Made by a program: the position numbers and the translations under genes
Notes under the pieces: model-generated
Databases searched by the model: none
What the model was told of the DNA's origin: nothing
The model's input: the letters and a program-made list of their open reading frames with translations, nothing else
NCBI GenBank assembly: GCA_016716265.1
Contig: JADJWQ010000002.1
Span: forward strand, 457,001 to 521,000
Direction of reading: 5' to 3'
Source of the DNA: Planctomycetota bacterium
GTDB taxonomy: Bacteria > Planctomycetota > UBA1135 > UBA2386
DNA: 64,000 bases
Part shown: piece after piece, positions 21,760-30,026 of the stretch
Position numbering within the stretch: the first letter of the stretch is position 1
Layout of the letters: the number at the start of each line of letters is the position of its first letter

Positions 21760-22047
21760 ATGGGAGATTCGTTCGAGAAGCGTCAACGCACGAAGCAGAA
21801 GCAGGACAAGAGGCGGGACAAGCTGCTCCGCAAGCGCGACCGGGCGGGCGGAGGCGACGTCGATGTGGTGTCGCTCGAGGACGTCGTCGACACGCGGGAG
21901 GTCTTCCGGCAGGGCGGCCACGACCCGTCGGAGGAGATGGCCGAGGGGATCGACGCCGCGCGCGGCAAGAGCGAGGAGGAGGGGGACGCGACGCGCGGCA
22001 CCCCGGAGCGCGCCGCGGCGCGCCGGCTGCGCGGCTGGCGGAGCTGA
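21760..22047 (+). CDS. Small highly charged protein of unknown function
   Basis: 95 residues. The ATG at 21760 follows a purine-rich site (GAGGTGGA) and begins MGDSFEKRQRTKQKQDKRRD, a Lys/Arg-rich helix; the second half is acidic (VVSLEDVVDTREVFRQGG, then EEEGD). Small basic proteins with this opening are familiar as uncharacterised bacterial proteins, perhaps nucleic-acid or ribosome associated. The frame stays open upstream, but codon use there is less biased, so the short form is preferred. Divergent from the membrane protein gene. Confidence 0.6.
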   Translation: MGDSFEKRQRTKQKQDKRRDKLLRKRDRAGGGDVDVVSLEDVVDTREVFRQGGHDPSEEMAEGIDAARGKSEEEGDATRGTPERAAARRLRGWRS

Positions 22048-22118
22048 GCGCGGCACCCGCGCCGCGCGCGACGGTAGGCAGCCCGGCGGCGGACGACCCC
22101 GCGGGGCGCAGTCGCCGC

Positions 22119-22238
22119 GTCCCCGTCCGCGTATCGTCCCCGTCCGCGTATCGTCCCCGTCCGCGTATCGTCCCCGTCCGGGTATCGTCCCCGTCCGGGT
22201 ATCGTCCCCGTCCGGGTATCGTCCCCGTCCGGGTATCA
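22119..22238. repeat. 17-bp direct tandem repeat, about 7 copies
   Basis: Unit GTATCGTCCCCGTCCGC starts at 22131, 22148, 22165, 22182, 22199 and 22216, with a 12-base partial copy before and a 6-base partial copy after (22233). The first copies end in C and later copies in G, so it has expanded in steps. The last partial copy contains the stop codon of the minus-strand lipoprotein gene (22236-22238). Seventeen is not a multiple of three, so it is not a coding repeat. No spacers, so not a CRISPR array. Confidence 0.95.
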
Positions 22239-22760
22239 CAGCGTGACGCGGGCGCGCGCGCCGGTCGCGTCGACGTCCGCGGTGCTGCCGCCGGCGTCGC
22301 TGCCGACCGTCGACTCGATGCGCAGCTCGACGGTCCCGGTCGCGGCGGGGTCCACGCGGCGTAGCTCGATGCGCGCGACGGCGCCGCGCGGGAGCGGCGC
22401 CGCGCCGTCGCGCGAGGTCGCGTCGCCGAGCGCGATGCGCAGCCGGCCCGGCGCGACCAGGTGCGCCTCGGCGGTCGGCAGCGCCGCGGCGTTGACGAGC
22501 CGCGCGGTGAAGTCGATGCGCAGCGGGTCGCCGCTGACGACGTCGAACTGCACGAGCGTCGGTGGCGTGCCCTGCTCGCCGAGCAGGAGCGGGATCTCGA
22601 GCGTGTCGGCACCGGCGGCGAACGCGGCGTCGGGAAGCGTGATCGCCGGCGTCGTCAGCCCGCTGCTGCCGCCGCCGCCGCCGCCGCCGCAGGAGCCGAG
22701 GCCGACCGCGAGGCCGGCGGTGGTGAGCGCGAGTCGGAGAGTCAGGAGACGGCGCGGCAT
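22236..22760 (-). CDS. Small lipoprotein with poly-Gly linker, beta-rich
   Basis: 174 residues. A signal peptide with lipobox (LAVGLGSCGGGG) places it as a lipoprotein; seven glycines after the acylated Cys make a flexible tether. The rest alternates hydrophobic beta strands (TPPTLVQFDVVSGDPLRIDF, GRLRIALGD, VARIELRRVDPAATGTVELR) and resembles cohesin-like or other Ig-type surface sheets, but no family is certain. Its stop codon lies in the first unit of the 17-bp array, so the 3' untranslated RNA would carry about seven repeats of GGACGGGGACGATAC. Confidence 0.65.
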   Translation of the reverse strand: MPRRLLTLRLALTTAGLAVGLGSCGGGGGGGSSGLTTPAITLPDAAFAAGADTLEIPLLLGEQGTPPTLVQFDVVSGDPLRIDFTARLVNAAALPTAEAHLVAPGRLRIALGDATSRDGAAPLPRGAVARIELRRVDPAATGTVELRIESTVGSDAGGSTADVDATGARARVTL

Positions 22761-22856
22761 CGGCCCTGAAGGATAGCGCAGCCCGGCGGCGTGCGGCGCG
22801 GAACGTCGCACCGGTGGTTGCCATGCAGGGCGGCAGAGCCGAAGCATGGTGCCTCG

Positions 22857-25028
22857 ATGCCCACCCGCTTCCGCTCGCACCGCCCGTTCCCACTGGCGCT
22901 CGCCACCTGCCTCGTCGCTGGCGCGGCCGGCCAGCAGCCGACCGGAGCGTTGCCGCCGCCCCAGGAGACCACGCCCGTGAACCGCCTCGCCGACGCGACC
23001 TCGCCGTACCTGCTGCAGCACCGCCACAATCCGGTCGACTGGTATCCGTGGGGCGAGGAGGCACTGGCGCGGGCGCGGCGCGAGGACAGGCCGATCTTCC
23101 TGTCGATCGGCTACGCGGCCTGCCACTGGTGCCACGTGATGGAGCGCGAGAGCTTCGAGGACGAGGCGATCGCCGCGCTGATGAACGAGCTGTTCGTCTG
23201 CATCAAGGTCGATCGCGAGGAGCGTCCCGACCTCGACGAGATCTACATGGCGGCGGTGCAGGCGATGACCGGCCACGGCGGCTGGCCGATGTCGGTGTGG
23301 CTGACGCCGGACCTGAAGCCGTTCTACGCGGGCACCTACTTCCCGGTGGACGACCGCCACGGGCTGCCGTCGTTCCGCCGGGTGCTGCGCCACGTGCACG
23401 CGCTGTGGACCGATCGGCGCGAGCTGGTCGTCGAGAACGCCGAGAAGGTGAAGGCGCACCTGCGCGACGTGCTCGCGCCGGTCGGCAGTCCGGACGATCC
23501 CGCGTTCGCCGATCTCGACACGCTCGTCGCGCAGAGCGCCGACAGCTTCGACGAGGTGTGCGGCGGGTTCGGCGGTGGCGGCAGCTTCGCGCCGAAGTTC
23601 CCGCACGCGGCGCAGCTCGCGGCGCTGCTGCGGCAGCATGCGCGCACCGGCGACGAGCTCGCGTTACGCATGGTGACCACGACGCTCGACGAGATGGCGC
23701 GCGGTGGCATCTACGACCAGCTCGGGGGCGGCTTCCACCGCTACAGCGTCGACCGCGAGTGGTTGGTGCCGCACTTCGAGAAGATGCTGTACGACAATGC
23801 GCTGCTGACGCAGGTCTACGCCGATGCCTGGTTCGCGACCGGCGACCTCGAGTACCTGCGCATCGTCCGCGAGACGCTCGACTACCTGGTGCGCGAGATG
23901 CGCGATCCGGCCGGTGGCTTCTGGTCGACGACGGACGCCGACAGCGAGGGGGTCGAGGGTCGCTATTTCGTCTGGTCCGCGGCCGAGGTCGCCGAGCTGT
24001 GCGGCGAGGATGCGCGCGCCTTCGCGCTGCGCTACGACGTCAGCGCCGACGGCAACTGGGAGGGTCACAGCATCCTGCGGATCGTGCGGACCATCGACGA
24101 GGTGGCCGCCGAGCTCGACGCGGAGCCCGCGGACGTCGCGGCGCGCATCGACCGGGCGCGAGCGATCCTGTACGCGGCGCGCGGCCGGCGCGTGCCGCCC
24201 GCGACCGACGACAAGGTGCTCGCGGCGTGGAACGGCATGGCGATCAGCGCGCTGTGTGCCGGCTACCGCGCGACCGGCGACGCGCGCTACCTCGCGGCGG
24301 CGCAGGGTGCCGCCGACTTCGTGCTGGGTTCGATGCGGCGTGACGACGGCCGGCTGCTGCGGACGTGGCGGCAGGGGCGCGCGCAGCTGCCGGGCTACCT
24401 GGAGGACCACGCCTACGTCGCGGACGCCGTGCTCCGGCTGTTCGAGTGCGACGGTGACCCGCGCTGGCTCGCCGCCGGCCGCGCGCTGCTCGCGACGATC
24501 GACGCGCACTTCGGCGACGACGGCGACGGCAGCTTCTTCTTCACGGCGGACGACCACGAGGCGCTGATCGCGCGCGCGAAGGCGGTGCAGGAGTCGTCGC
24601 AGCCGTCGGGCATCGCGATGGCGGTGCTCGCCCACCTGCGCGGGGCGCTGCTGCTCGGTGACGAGGCGCTGTGGGAGCGCGGGGTGCGGGCGCTGCGCGC
24701 GCATCACGCGTTCGTGCAGCGCGCCCCGATCGGCTGCCCCGGCCTCATGCTGGCGGTCGACCTCGCGCTGGCCGACGTCCGCGAGGTCGTGGTCGCCGCG
24801 CGCTCGGCCGACGACGGCGACGCCCGCACGATGCTCGCGACCGCGTGGCGTGCCTGGCCGCCGCACGTGGTCGTCGCACCGCTGTGGCCCCGGCACGCGA
24901 CCGCGCTCGCCGAGCTGTCCGAGGTGTTCGCCGGCAAGGCGCCGGTCGACGGTCGGGCGGCGGCGTTCGTCTGCCGCCGCGGCACCTGCGACGCGCCGGT
25001 GCTCGAGCCGGCGGCGTTGCGGCTGTGA
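22857..25028 (+). CDS. Thioredoxin-like DUF255 protein (YyaL/SSP411 family), exported
   Basis: About 723 residues from ATG 22857, which begins a signal peptide (FPLALATCLVAGAAGQQ). The N-terminal DUF255 domain opens NRLADATSPYLLQHRHNPVDW and carries the redox-like CHWC motif (AACHWCHVMERESFED). The middle and C-terminal parts are an alpha/alpha six-hairpin barrel (GGIYDQLGGGFHRYSVDREW, FEKMLYDNA, LEDHAYVADAV). Length and order match the family. It may act in periplasmic thiol chemistry, but the substrate is unknown. Divergent from the Gly-rich lipoprotein. Confidence 0.92.
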   Translation: MPTRFRSHRPFPLALATCLVAGAAGQQPTGALPPPQETTPVNRLADATSPYLLQHRHNPVDWYPWGEEALARARREDRPIFLSIGYAACHWCHVMERESFEDEAIAALMNELFVCIKVDREERPDLDEIYMAAVQAMTGHGGWPMSVWLTPDLKPFYAGTYFPVDDRHGLPSFRRVLRHVHALWTDRRELVVENAEKVKAHLRDVLAPVGSPDDPAFADLDTLVAQSADSFDEVCGGFGGGGSFAPKFPHAAQLAALLRQHARTGDELALRMVTTTLDEMARGGIYDQLGGGFHRYSVDREWLVPHFEKMLYDNALLTQVYADAWFATGDLEYLRIVRETLDYLVREMRDPAGGFWSTTDADSEGVEGRYFVWSAAEVAELCGEDARAFALRYDVSADGNWEGHSILRIVRTIDEVAAELDAEPADVAARIDRARAILYAARGRRVPPATDDKVLAAWNGMAISALCAGYRATGDARYLAAAQGAADFVLGSMRRDDGRLLRTWRQGRAQLPGYLEDHAYVADAVLRLFECDGDPRWLAAGRALLATIDAHFGDDGDGSFFFTADDHEALIARAKAVQESSQPSGIAMAVLAHLRGALLLGDEALWERGVRALRAHHAFVQRAPIGCPGLMLAVDLALADVREVVVAARSADDGDARTMLATAWRAWPPHVVVAPLWPRHATALAELSEVFAGKAPVDGRAAAFVCRRGTCDAPVLEPAALRL

Positions 25029-25082
25029 GCGATCCCGGGGCTTGCCCGGGCCGCGACAGCGGGGGATCGTGACGCGTTCCGC

Positions 25083-25928
25083 GTGACCTCGACGATCACC
25101 AACCTGTTCCGGGAGCTCGGCGGCCCGGATCGCCGCCGGGTCCTGGCGCTGGCGCGCGCCGCTGGCCTGCACGGGGTCTACCTGCGCAACGCCCTCGACG
25201 CCGGCGGCGACGACGACCTGCTCGGCGCCGAGAGCCTCGCGGGCAGCGGTGCGCTCGGCGCGGTCGCCTGGCAGGGCCGGCGCGGCAACCTCGTCGTGAT
25301 CGCGGGGCCCGGCTTCGGCGGCGACGACGCGCTCGACTTCGCCCGCGCGATCGTCGCGCGGTGGTCGGCGTGGCGCATCGCGCTCGGCCCGGCCGACGTC
25401 GTCGCCGAGCTCGCCCGCTGCGGCGACCGCCCGACGCTCGTGCACCGCACCCAGGTCTACTACGGCTTCGACGCCACGCAGGTGTGCCGCGAGCACCTGC
25501 GCGACGACGTGCGCGCGGCGCAGCGGCAGGACGTGCGGGCGCTGGTGCACGCGGCGTTGGAGCTCAATCAGAGCGACCTGAACGTCGCCGCGTGGCGCGT
25601 GCACCGCGGCTGGCTGCGCGACAGCGTGCGGCGCCGGATCCGCGAGCACCGGACCTTCGTGATCGGTCCACCCGGTGAGCCGCTGTGCAAGCTCGACGTC
25701 GGCAGCCGCGGTTCGGCCGGCGCCGTCATCGAGGGCGTCTACACCCTGCCCGAGGCGCGCGGCCAGGGCCTCGCGACGGGGCTCGTCGCCACGGTCGGAG
25801 CCTGGTTCGGCGCGGAGCACCCGATCGTGTCCCTGCATTGTGCCGAGGACAATGCACCCGCCCGGCGCGCATACGAGGCTGCGGGAATGCGGCTCGCCGG
25901 TGATTGCGCGCTGCTGTTGCGCGGCTGA
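25083..25928 (+). CDS. GNAT family N-acetyltransferase with DUF4081-like N-terminal half
   Basis: 281 residues from GTG 25083. Residues 1-110 form a first alpha/beta domain (NLVVIAGPGFGGDDALDFARAI) as in DUF4081 proteins. The C-terminal GNAT domain has the acetyl-CoA loop RGQGLATGL after strand GVYTLPEA, and ends with SLHCAEDNAPARRAYEAAGM, the usual GNAT core. The acceptor substrate is not known. The stop lies six bases from the converging TPR lipoprotein gene. Confidence 0.85.
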   Translation: MTSTITNLFRELGGPDRRRVLALARAAGLHGVYLRNALDAGGDDDLLGAESLAGSGALGAVAWQGRRGNLVVIAGPGFGGDDALDFARAIVARWSAWRIALGPADVVAELARCGDRPTLVHRTQVYYGFDATQVCREHLRDDVRAAQRQDVRALVHAALELNQSDLNVAAWRVHRGWLRDSVRRRIREHRTFVIGPPGEPLCKLDVGSRGSAGAVIEGVYTLPEARGQGLATGLVATVGAWFGAEHPIVSLHCAEDNAPARRAYEAAGMRLAGDCALLLRG

Positions 25929-25943
25929 CCCGGCTCACGGGTC
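25927..25943. terminator. Short symmetric hairpin between converging genes
   Basis: GACCCG (25927-25932) and CGGGTC (25938-25943) pair across a five-base loop and overlap both the GNAT stop codon and the TPR gene's stop. It could end both transcripts but has no T-run. Confidence 0.35.
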
Positions 25944-27788
25944 GCGAGCCGCGGTCGCCGCGAGCCACGCCAGCGCGCGGCCCGGGGCCAGCAACGGGTG
26001 GCGCAGCGGTCGTCGCAGGTCGAGCGCGAGCAGGCGCTCGCGCGTCTCGGCCAGCAGCGCGCGCGCCTCGTCGGTGCGGCCGAGCTGGCGGAGCAGCTGC
26101 GCGAAGCGGGCGCGCGTGATCGGCTCGTCGGACAGCCGCAGCGCCGTCGCGAGCTCGCGCGCCGCGACCGCGATGTCGCCGTGCCGCTGGGCCGCGACCC
26201 CGCGCAGGCGCGCGGCGCGCGCGGTCGCGTCGGCCTGCTCCAGCGTCGCGACCGCGACCGCGAGCACGTCGCCGCCGCGCTCGACGTCGCACAGCCCTTG
26301 CAGGTAGGTCAGCGCGAGGCGGGCGGTGGCCGCGAGCTCGGGGAGCTCCGCGAACGCGGGCAGCCGTCGCGCGAGCGCTTCGGTGAAGCCCAGCTCACAC
26401 AGGCTCTCGCCGGCTTCGACCAGCTCGTCGGCGCGCAGGCCGAGCTGCGACGGTCGGGCGCGGAGCCACTCGAGGTCCTCGAGCAGCCGCGTGGCGGCGG
26501 CGTCCGCGTCACCGGCCAGGATCGCGTGGGCCGCGCGCATGCGCAGCGCCTCGTGGCGCAGCGGCGAGTCGGACGGCGTGCGGGCCTCGGTGCGCTCGAG
26601 CAGCTCGGCGAGGTCGTCGTGCAGCCCGGCGTGGTACAACGCCAGGGCGTGCGGCAGCAGCGTGCGGGACGACGGCAGCCGGCGCTGCTCGCGCTCGATC
26701 GCGTCGAGCGCCGCGCGGGCGTCGCCGACGCCGAGCTCCGCGAAGCACAGGTGGTAGCCGATCTGCGGTACGTCCGGCCAGCGCGCGCGCAGCGCGCGGA
26801 GGGTGTCGGCAGCGTCGGCGAAGCGCCCGAGGTAGGTCAGCGCGAGGCCGCGGGTCAGCTCCGCGTGCGGGTCGAACGGACGCTCACGCCGAGCGACGTC
26901 GCCGAGCGCGAGGAGCTGCTCGTCGGTGCGGGCCGCGCGGTCGCGCTCGGCGCGGGCGGCCTGCCCGCCGGCGCGCGCCAGCAGCAGCAGGCGGGCGAGC
27001 CGGTGCCGCGTCGTCGGCGACAGTCGGCCGTCGAGCAGCGCCAGCGTCTGCGTCGCGGTCCGCTCGGCGCCGGCGAGGTCCTGCGCGTCGAGCTGCGCGT
27101 GGCCGCGCGCGAGCAGCGCGAGCGCGCAGCCGGGATCGCTGCGCAACGCGCGGTCGATCCGCTCGCGGCCGGCGTCGGGCAGGCCGCGGCTCTCGTCGCG
27201 CTGCGCCTCCTCGAGCGCGCGGACGCAGGGCTCGGACGCGCTGTAGATCTGCGCGACGGGGGCGGGCGGCTCGGCCGGGCGCTCGCCGAGGCGCTCGCGC
27301 GCGAGCAGCGCGGCGTCGTCGATCGCCGCCGCGAGCGGCCGATCGGCGAAGCCGACGGCGCACAACGGCAGCGGCGCGGACGCCTCGGTCGCAGCCGTCA
27401 AGGTCAAGCTGCGCGCCGCGGCATCGACCTGCGGGACCACGCGGACCGCCGGCGCCGGCGCGCGCTCGGCGCCGGCGGCGACGTCGAAGAACGGACTCTG
27501 CCGCAGCGCCTCGCGCAACAGGCCGTCGACGACGAGCGTGTCGACGTCGCGGCCGTCGGCCGGCACGACCACCGTGCAGCGCTCGAGTGCGACGATCGCG
27601 CCGGCGGGCAGCAGCAGCAGCGGGGTCACCGGCGGGCGGGCCACACCGCCGCCGGCCGGCGGCGCGCCGCCCGCCAGCGGAGCCGGAGCGGGCCCGCCCG
27701 CGCAGGCCGCGAGAGCGATGGCGAGCGCCGTGCCGGCAAGGCGGAGCGGGCGGACCCGCGTGGCGCGCGAGGAGCGGTTCGGCGGCAT
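25935..27788 (-). CDS. TPR-repeat lipoprotein
   Basis: 617 residues. The signal peptide ends in a lipobox (AIALAACAGG). Residues about 50-150 hold an Ala-rich beta region (IVALERCTVVVPADGRDVDT), reminiscent of CsgG/TolB-like N-terminal domains but without clear match. From about 185 on the protein is TPR-like helix pairs (ERIDRALRSDPGCALALLARGHAQL, ALTYLGRFADAADTLRALR, GRTDEARALLAETRERL). Likely a periplasmic scaffold. Shares an 83-base divergent promoter region with the gene at 27872. Confidence 0.8.
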   Translation of the reverse strand: MPPNRSSRATRVRPLRLAGTALAIALAACAGGPAPAPLAGGAPPAGGGVARPPVTPLLLLPAGAIVALERCTVVVPADGRDVDTLVVDGLLREALRQSPFFDVAAGAERAPAPAVRVVPQVDAAARSLTLTAATEASAPLPLCAVGFADRPLAAAIDDAALLARERLGERPAEPPAPVAQIYSASEPCVRALEEAQRDESRGLPDAGRERIDRALRSDPGCALALLARGHAQLDAQDLAGAERTATQTLALLDGRLSPTTRHRLARLLLLARAGGQAARAERDRAARTDEQLLALGDVARRERPFDPHAELTRGLALTYLGRFADAADTLRALRARWPDVPQIGYHLCFAELGVGDARAALDAIEREQRRLPSSRTLLPHALALYHAGLHDDLAELLERTEARTPSDSPLRHEALRMRAAHAILAGDADAAATRLLEDLEWLRARPSQLGLRADELVEAGESLCELGFTEALARRLPAFAELPELAATARLALTYLQGLCDVERGGDVLAVAVATLEQADATARAARLRGVAAQRHGDIAVAARELATALRLSDEPITRARFAQLLRQLGRTDEARALLAETRERLLALDLRRPLRHPLLAPGRALAWLAATAARDP

Positions 27789-27871
27789 GGTCGGATTGGA
27801 GCGCTGGGCGGCGCCGACCGCGAGGGGGCTCTCGACTCAGGCGGTGGCGGCCGTCCGGCCGATGGGAGCGG

Positions 27872-28858
27872 ATGGACATGGGTGCACTCCGCGAGCTCGT
27901 CACGGTCTCGCTGCTCGGCGCGGCGGCGCTCGCGCAAGCGCCGGTCGCTCCGCAGCAGCCGGGCGATCCGGCTGCAGGGCGCTCACCGGTGCCGCGCGTG
28001 GTGGGCGTCGACCAGGACGGCTGGCCGGTGTTCGCGCCGGGCGGGTCGACGCCGCCCGCGCCGACCCCGGCGGCCGCGCTGCGTGCGCCGGCGGTCGTCG
28101 ATCCGCCGGCGGTCGCCGAGCCGCCCGCGGCACCCGCCGAGCGGCGGGCGAGCGAGGCGGCGACCGCGGTGCTCGACGCGGCGGCCGCACTGGCACCGCT
28201 GTGGCAGCGCATCGGGAGCCCCGCCGCGTTCGCGGGGCTCGGCGGCCTCCGCGCGCGCTGCACGCTGCGCGTGCTCGATCCCGAGCGCGGTGCGGAGCTC
28301 GGCCGGCGCGAGTTCGAGCACCTGGCGGACCTCACGGCGCCGCGGCGCGATCGGCTGACGTTGCCGGATCGCCGCGTGGTGGGGCGCGACGGCGAGAGCG
28401 TGTTCGCCGAGCTGCACGGCCTGCCGATGGCGAGCCTCGCCGCTGCCGCGCGCGGCGAGCTCGAGGTGCTCGGCCTGCTGCTGCGCGCACCGTTCTGCTT
28501 CGCCGACGCGACGCGCTTCGAGATCGTCGACCGGCGCAGCGAGGGGGCCGTCGACGCTCCGCTCGTCGCGTTCGAGCTGCGGCCGGTCGGCGCGGAGCGC
28601 GCGGCCTGGGAGGACGCGCGCTTCACGCTCGTGTGCGCGGCCGACTCGCTGCGGCCGAGCGAGCTGATCTACCGGCTCGCCGCGCAGCGGCCGACGCGCG
28701 TCCGCTTCAGCGACTGGCGCGTGGTCCGGAACGGCGTCGCCATCCCGTTCCGGCGCGAGCTCGTCGACGCCCGGGGCGTGACGACGAGCGTGCTGGACCT
28801 CGACGCAGTCGAGGTCGCGGAGCAGCTCCTCGACCTCGACTTCCGCAGCCGGCGCTGA
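27872..28858 (+). CDS. Exported protein of unknown function
   Basis: 328 residues. ATG 27872 (or 27878) follows GGGAG and begins a signal peptide (ALRELVTVSLLGAAALAQ). A Pro/Ala-rich linker covers residues about 20-90. The folded part is beta-rich and regularly charged (FEHLADLTAPRRDRLTLPDRR, FELRPVGAERAAWEDARF, YRLAAQRPTRVRFSDWRVV), resembling outer-membrane lipoprotein-type or DUF4292-like sheets; I do not recognise the family. The pattern of variation in Arg/Glu and the GC3 bias show it is a real gene. It converges on the next minus-strand gene. Confidence 0.7.
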   Translation: MDMGALRELVTVSLLGAAALAQAPVAPQQPGDPAAGRSPVPRVVGVDQDGWPVFAPGGSTPPAPTPAAALRAPAVVDPPAVAEPPAAPAERRASEAATAVLDAAAALAPLWQRIGSPAAFAGLGGLRARCTLRVLDPERGAELGRREFEHLADLTAPRRDRLTLPDRRVVGRDGESVFAELHGLPMASLAAAARGELEVLGLLLRAPFCFADATRFEIVDRRSEGAVDAPLVAFELRPVGAERAAWEDARFTLVCAADSLRPSELIYRLAAQRPTRVRFSDWRVVRNGVAIPFRRELVDARGVTTSVLDLDAVEVAEQLLDLDFRSRR

Positions 28859-28871
28859 GCGCGCCGCGGCG

Positions 28872-29840
28872 TCACGGCTGGATGACGAAGCCGTGCTCGT
28901 TCGAGATGTTGCCGATGCCGAGCCAGCTGACGCCGTCGATCGTGATGAAGCCCGCATAGAGACGGACGCCGACCAGCGCCGGGATCGCCGGGATCGGGAT
29001 CGCGGTCGTCGCATCGCCGCCGGCGTCGGTCAGGCCGGCGAGGCCGATCGAGCCGGCGCCCGCGGTGGCGAGGAACACGGCGTCGGGGGTCAGCGGGATC
29101 TTGCGGCCGTCGCCGAGCGGCAGGCCGCTGTTGCCACCGGACAGGATGCCGAGGTACGGCAGGTTCGGCGTCGTCGAGTCGAGCTCGAGCGTGTAGCTCG
29201 TGCCGATCTGCGGGACCGCGCCGGGCGCCGGCATCAGGACGGCGTCGAAGAACTCGAAGTCGTCCATCTCGCTGGTCTGGTAGCCGTTCATGCCGATCCC
29301 GCCCGCGGTGAGGAACGCGGCGGTGTTGGTGATCGTCAGGTTGTCGAACAGCCCGTCCATGTCGGAGTCGACCTCCATGTAGAACGAGCCGTCGAGCACG
29401 ATCATCCGGCATTGCGCCATCAGCGTGCCGCCCGGGATGTCGCCGTAGGTCGAGCTGCCGGGGCGGTTGTAGGCGAAGCAGCGGTCGAAGTCGGCCGTGC
29501 CGCCATTGTTCTGGATCTTCGTCATCAGGAGGCCGGCCGTCGCGCTGGTGAAGCGCGCGGTCAGGCCGGCGAACTGGACGGCGCTGGCGGTGCTGTAGTA
29601 GAACGTGCCGTCGAGCACGCAGTCGGTGGGTGTGAAGCCGTCCTTCGTGATGTAGGCCCAGACGCCTCCGGAGGTCGCCGACAGGCGGCCGCTCTGCACC
29701 TGGAAGGTGCCGGTCTGCGGCGTCCAGCCCGAGCCCGCGAGCAGCGGGCCGTTCGGGTAGCTGTTGAAGTCGTCGGTGAACACCTGGCCGCACAGCGGGG
29801 CGACGAGGACGGACGCGGCGAGCAAGGAGAGTGTGCGCAT
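28872..29840 (-). CDS. Secreted protein with LamG/concanavalin-like sheet
   Basis: 322 residues with a signal peptide (MRTLSLLAASVLVAPLCGQ) and a good ribosome site (CAGGAG). The mature start VFTDDFNSYPNGPLLAGSGW and the following YITKDGFTPTDCVLDGTFYY fit a LamG-like jelly-roll. DSDMDGLFDNL is a Ca-binding-like Asp-rich loop. The C-terminal 110 residues (TSYTLELDSTTPNLPYLGIL ... VGVRLYAGFITIDG) are the kind of terminal domain that recurs in secreted planctomycete proteins. A surface or extracellular structural role is likely. Divergent from the ribulokinase gene. Confidence 0.75.
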   Translation of the reverse strand: MRTLSLLAASVLVAPLCGQVFTDDFNSYPNGPLLAGSGWTPQTGTFQVQSGRLSATSGGVWAYITKDGFTPTDCVLDGTFYYSTASAVQFAGLTARFTSATAGLLMTKIQNNGGTADFDRCFAYNRPGSSTYGDIPGGTLMAQCRMIVLDGSFYMEVDSDMDGLFDNLTITNTAAFLTAGGIGMNGYQTSEMDDFEFFDAVLMPAPGAVPQIGTSYTLELDSTTPNLPYLGILSGGNSGLPLGDGRKIPLTPDAVFLATAGAGSIGLAGLTDAGGDATTAIPIPAIPALVGVRLYAGFITIDGVSWLGIGNISNEHGFVIQP

Positions 29841-29990
29841 CGGGAGTGCTCCTGTTGCTGGGGGGATCGAACGAGCGCGAACGAGTGTAGCCAATGATTC
29901 ATGCCACGTGTCGCGGTGGGCAGCGACCCGGGAAATTCCCCAGCAGCGGGGAGCGGATCGCTCGACGGCGGGCGTGCGTGGACCTCCGCC

Positions 29991-29996
29991 TATACT
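29991..29996 (+). promoter_or_regulatory. Candidate -10 element (TATACT) upstream of ribulokinase
   Basis: TATACT lies 30 bases before the start codon in otherwise very GC-rich DNA. No convincing -35 is present at 16-18 bases. Confidence 0.35.
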
Positions 29997-30026
29997 GCGC
30001 GCACCCGTCCGCGCGGGCTCCTCGCC

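Noticed and set aside
22119..22238. CRISPR array
   Set aside because: Units are contiguous with no spacers and only 17 bases long, and no cas genes are near.
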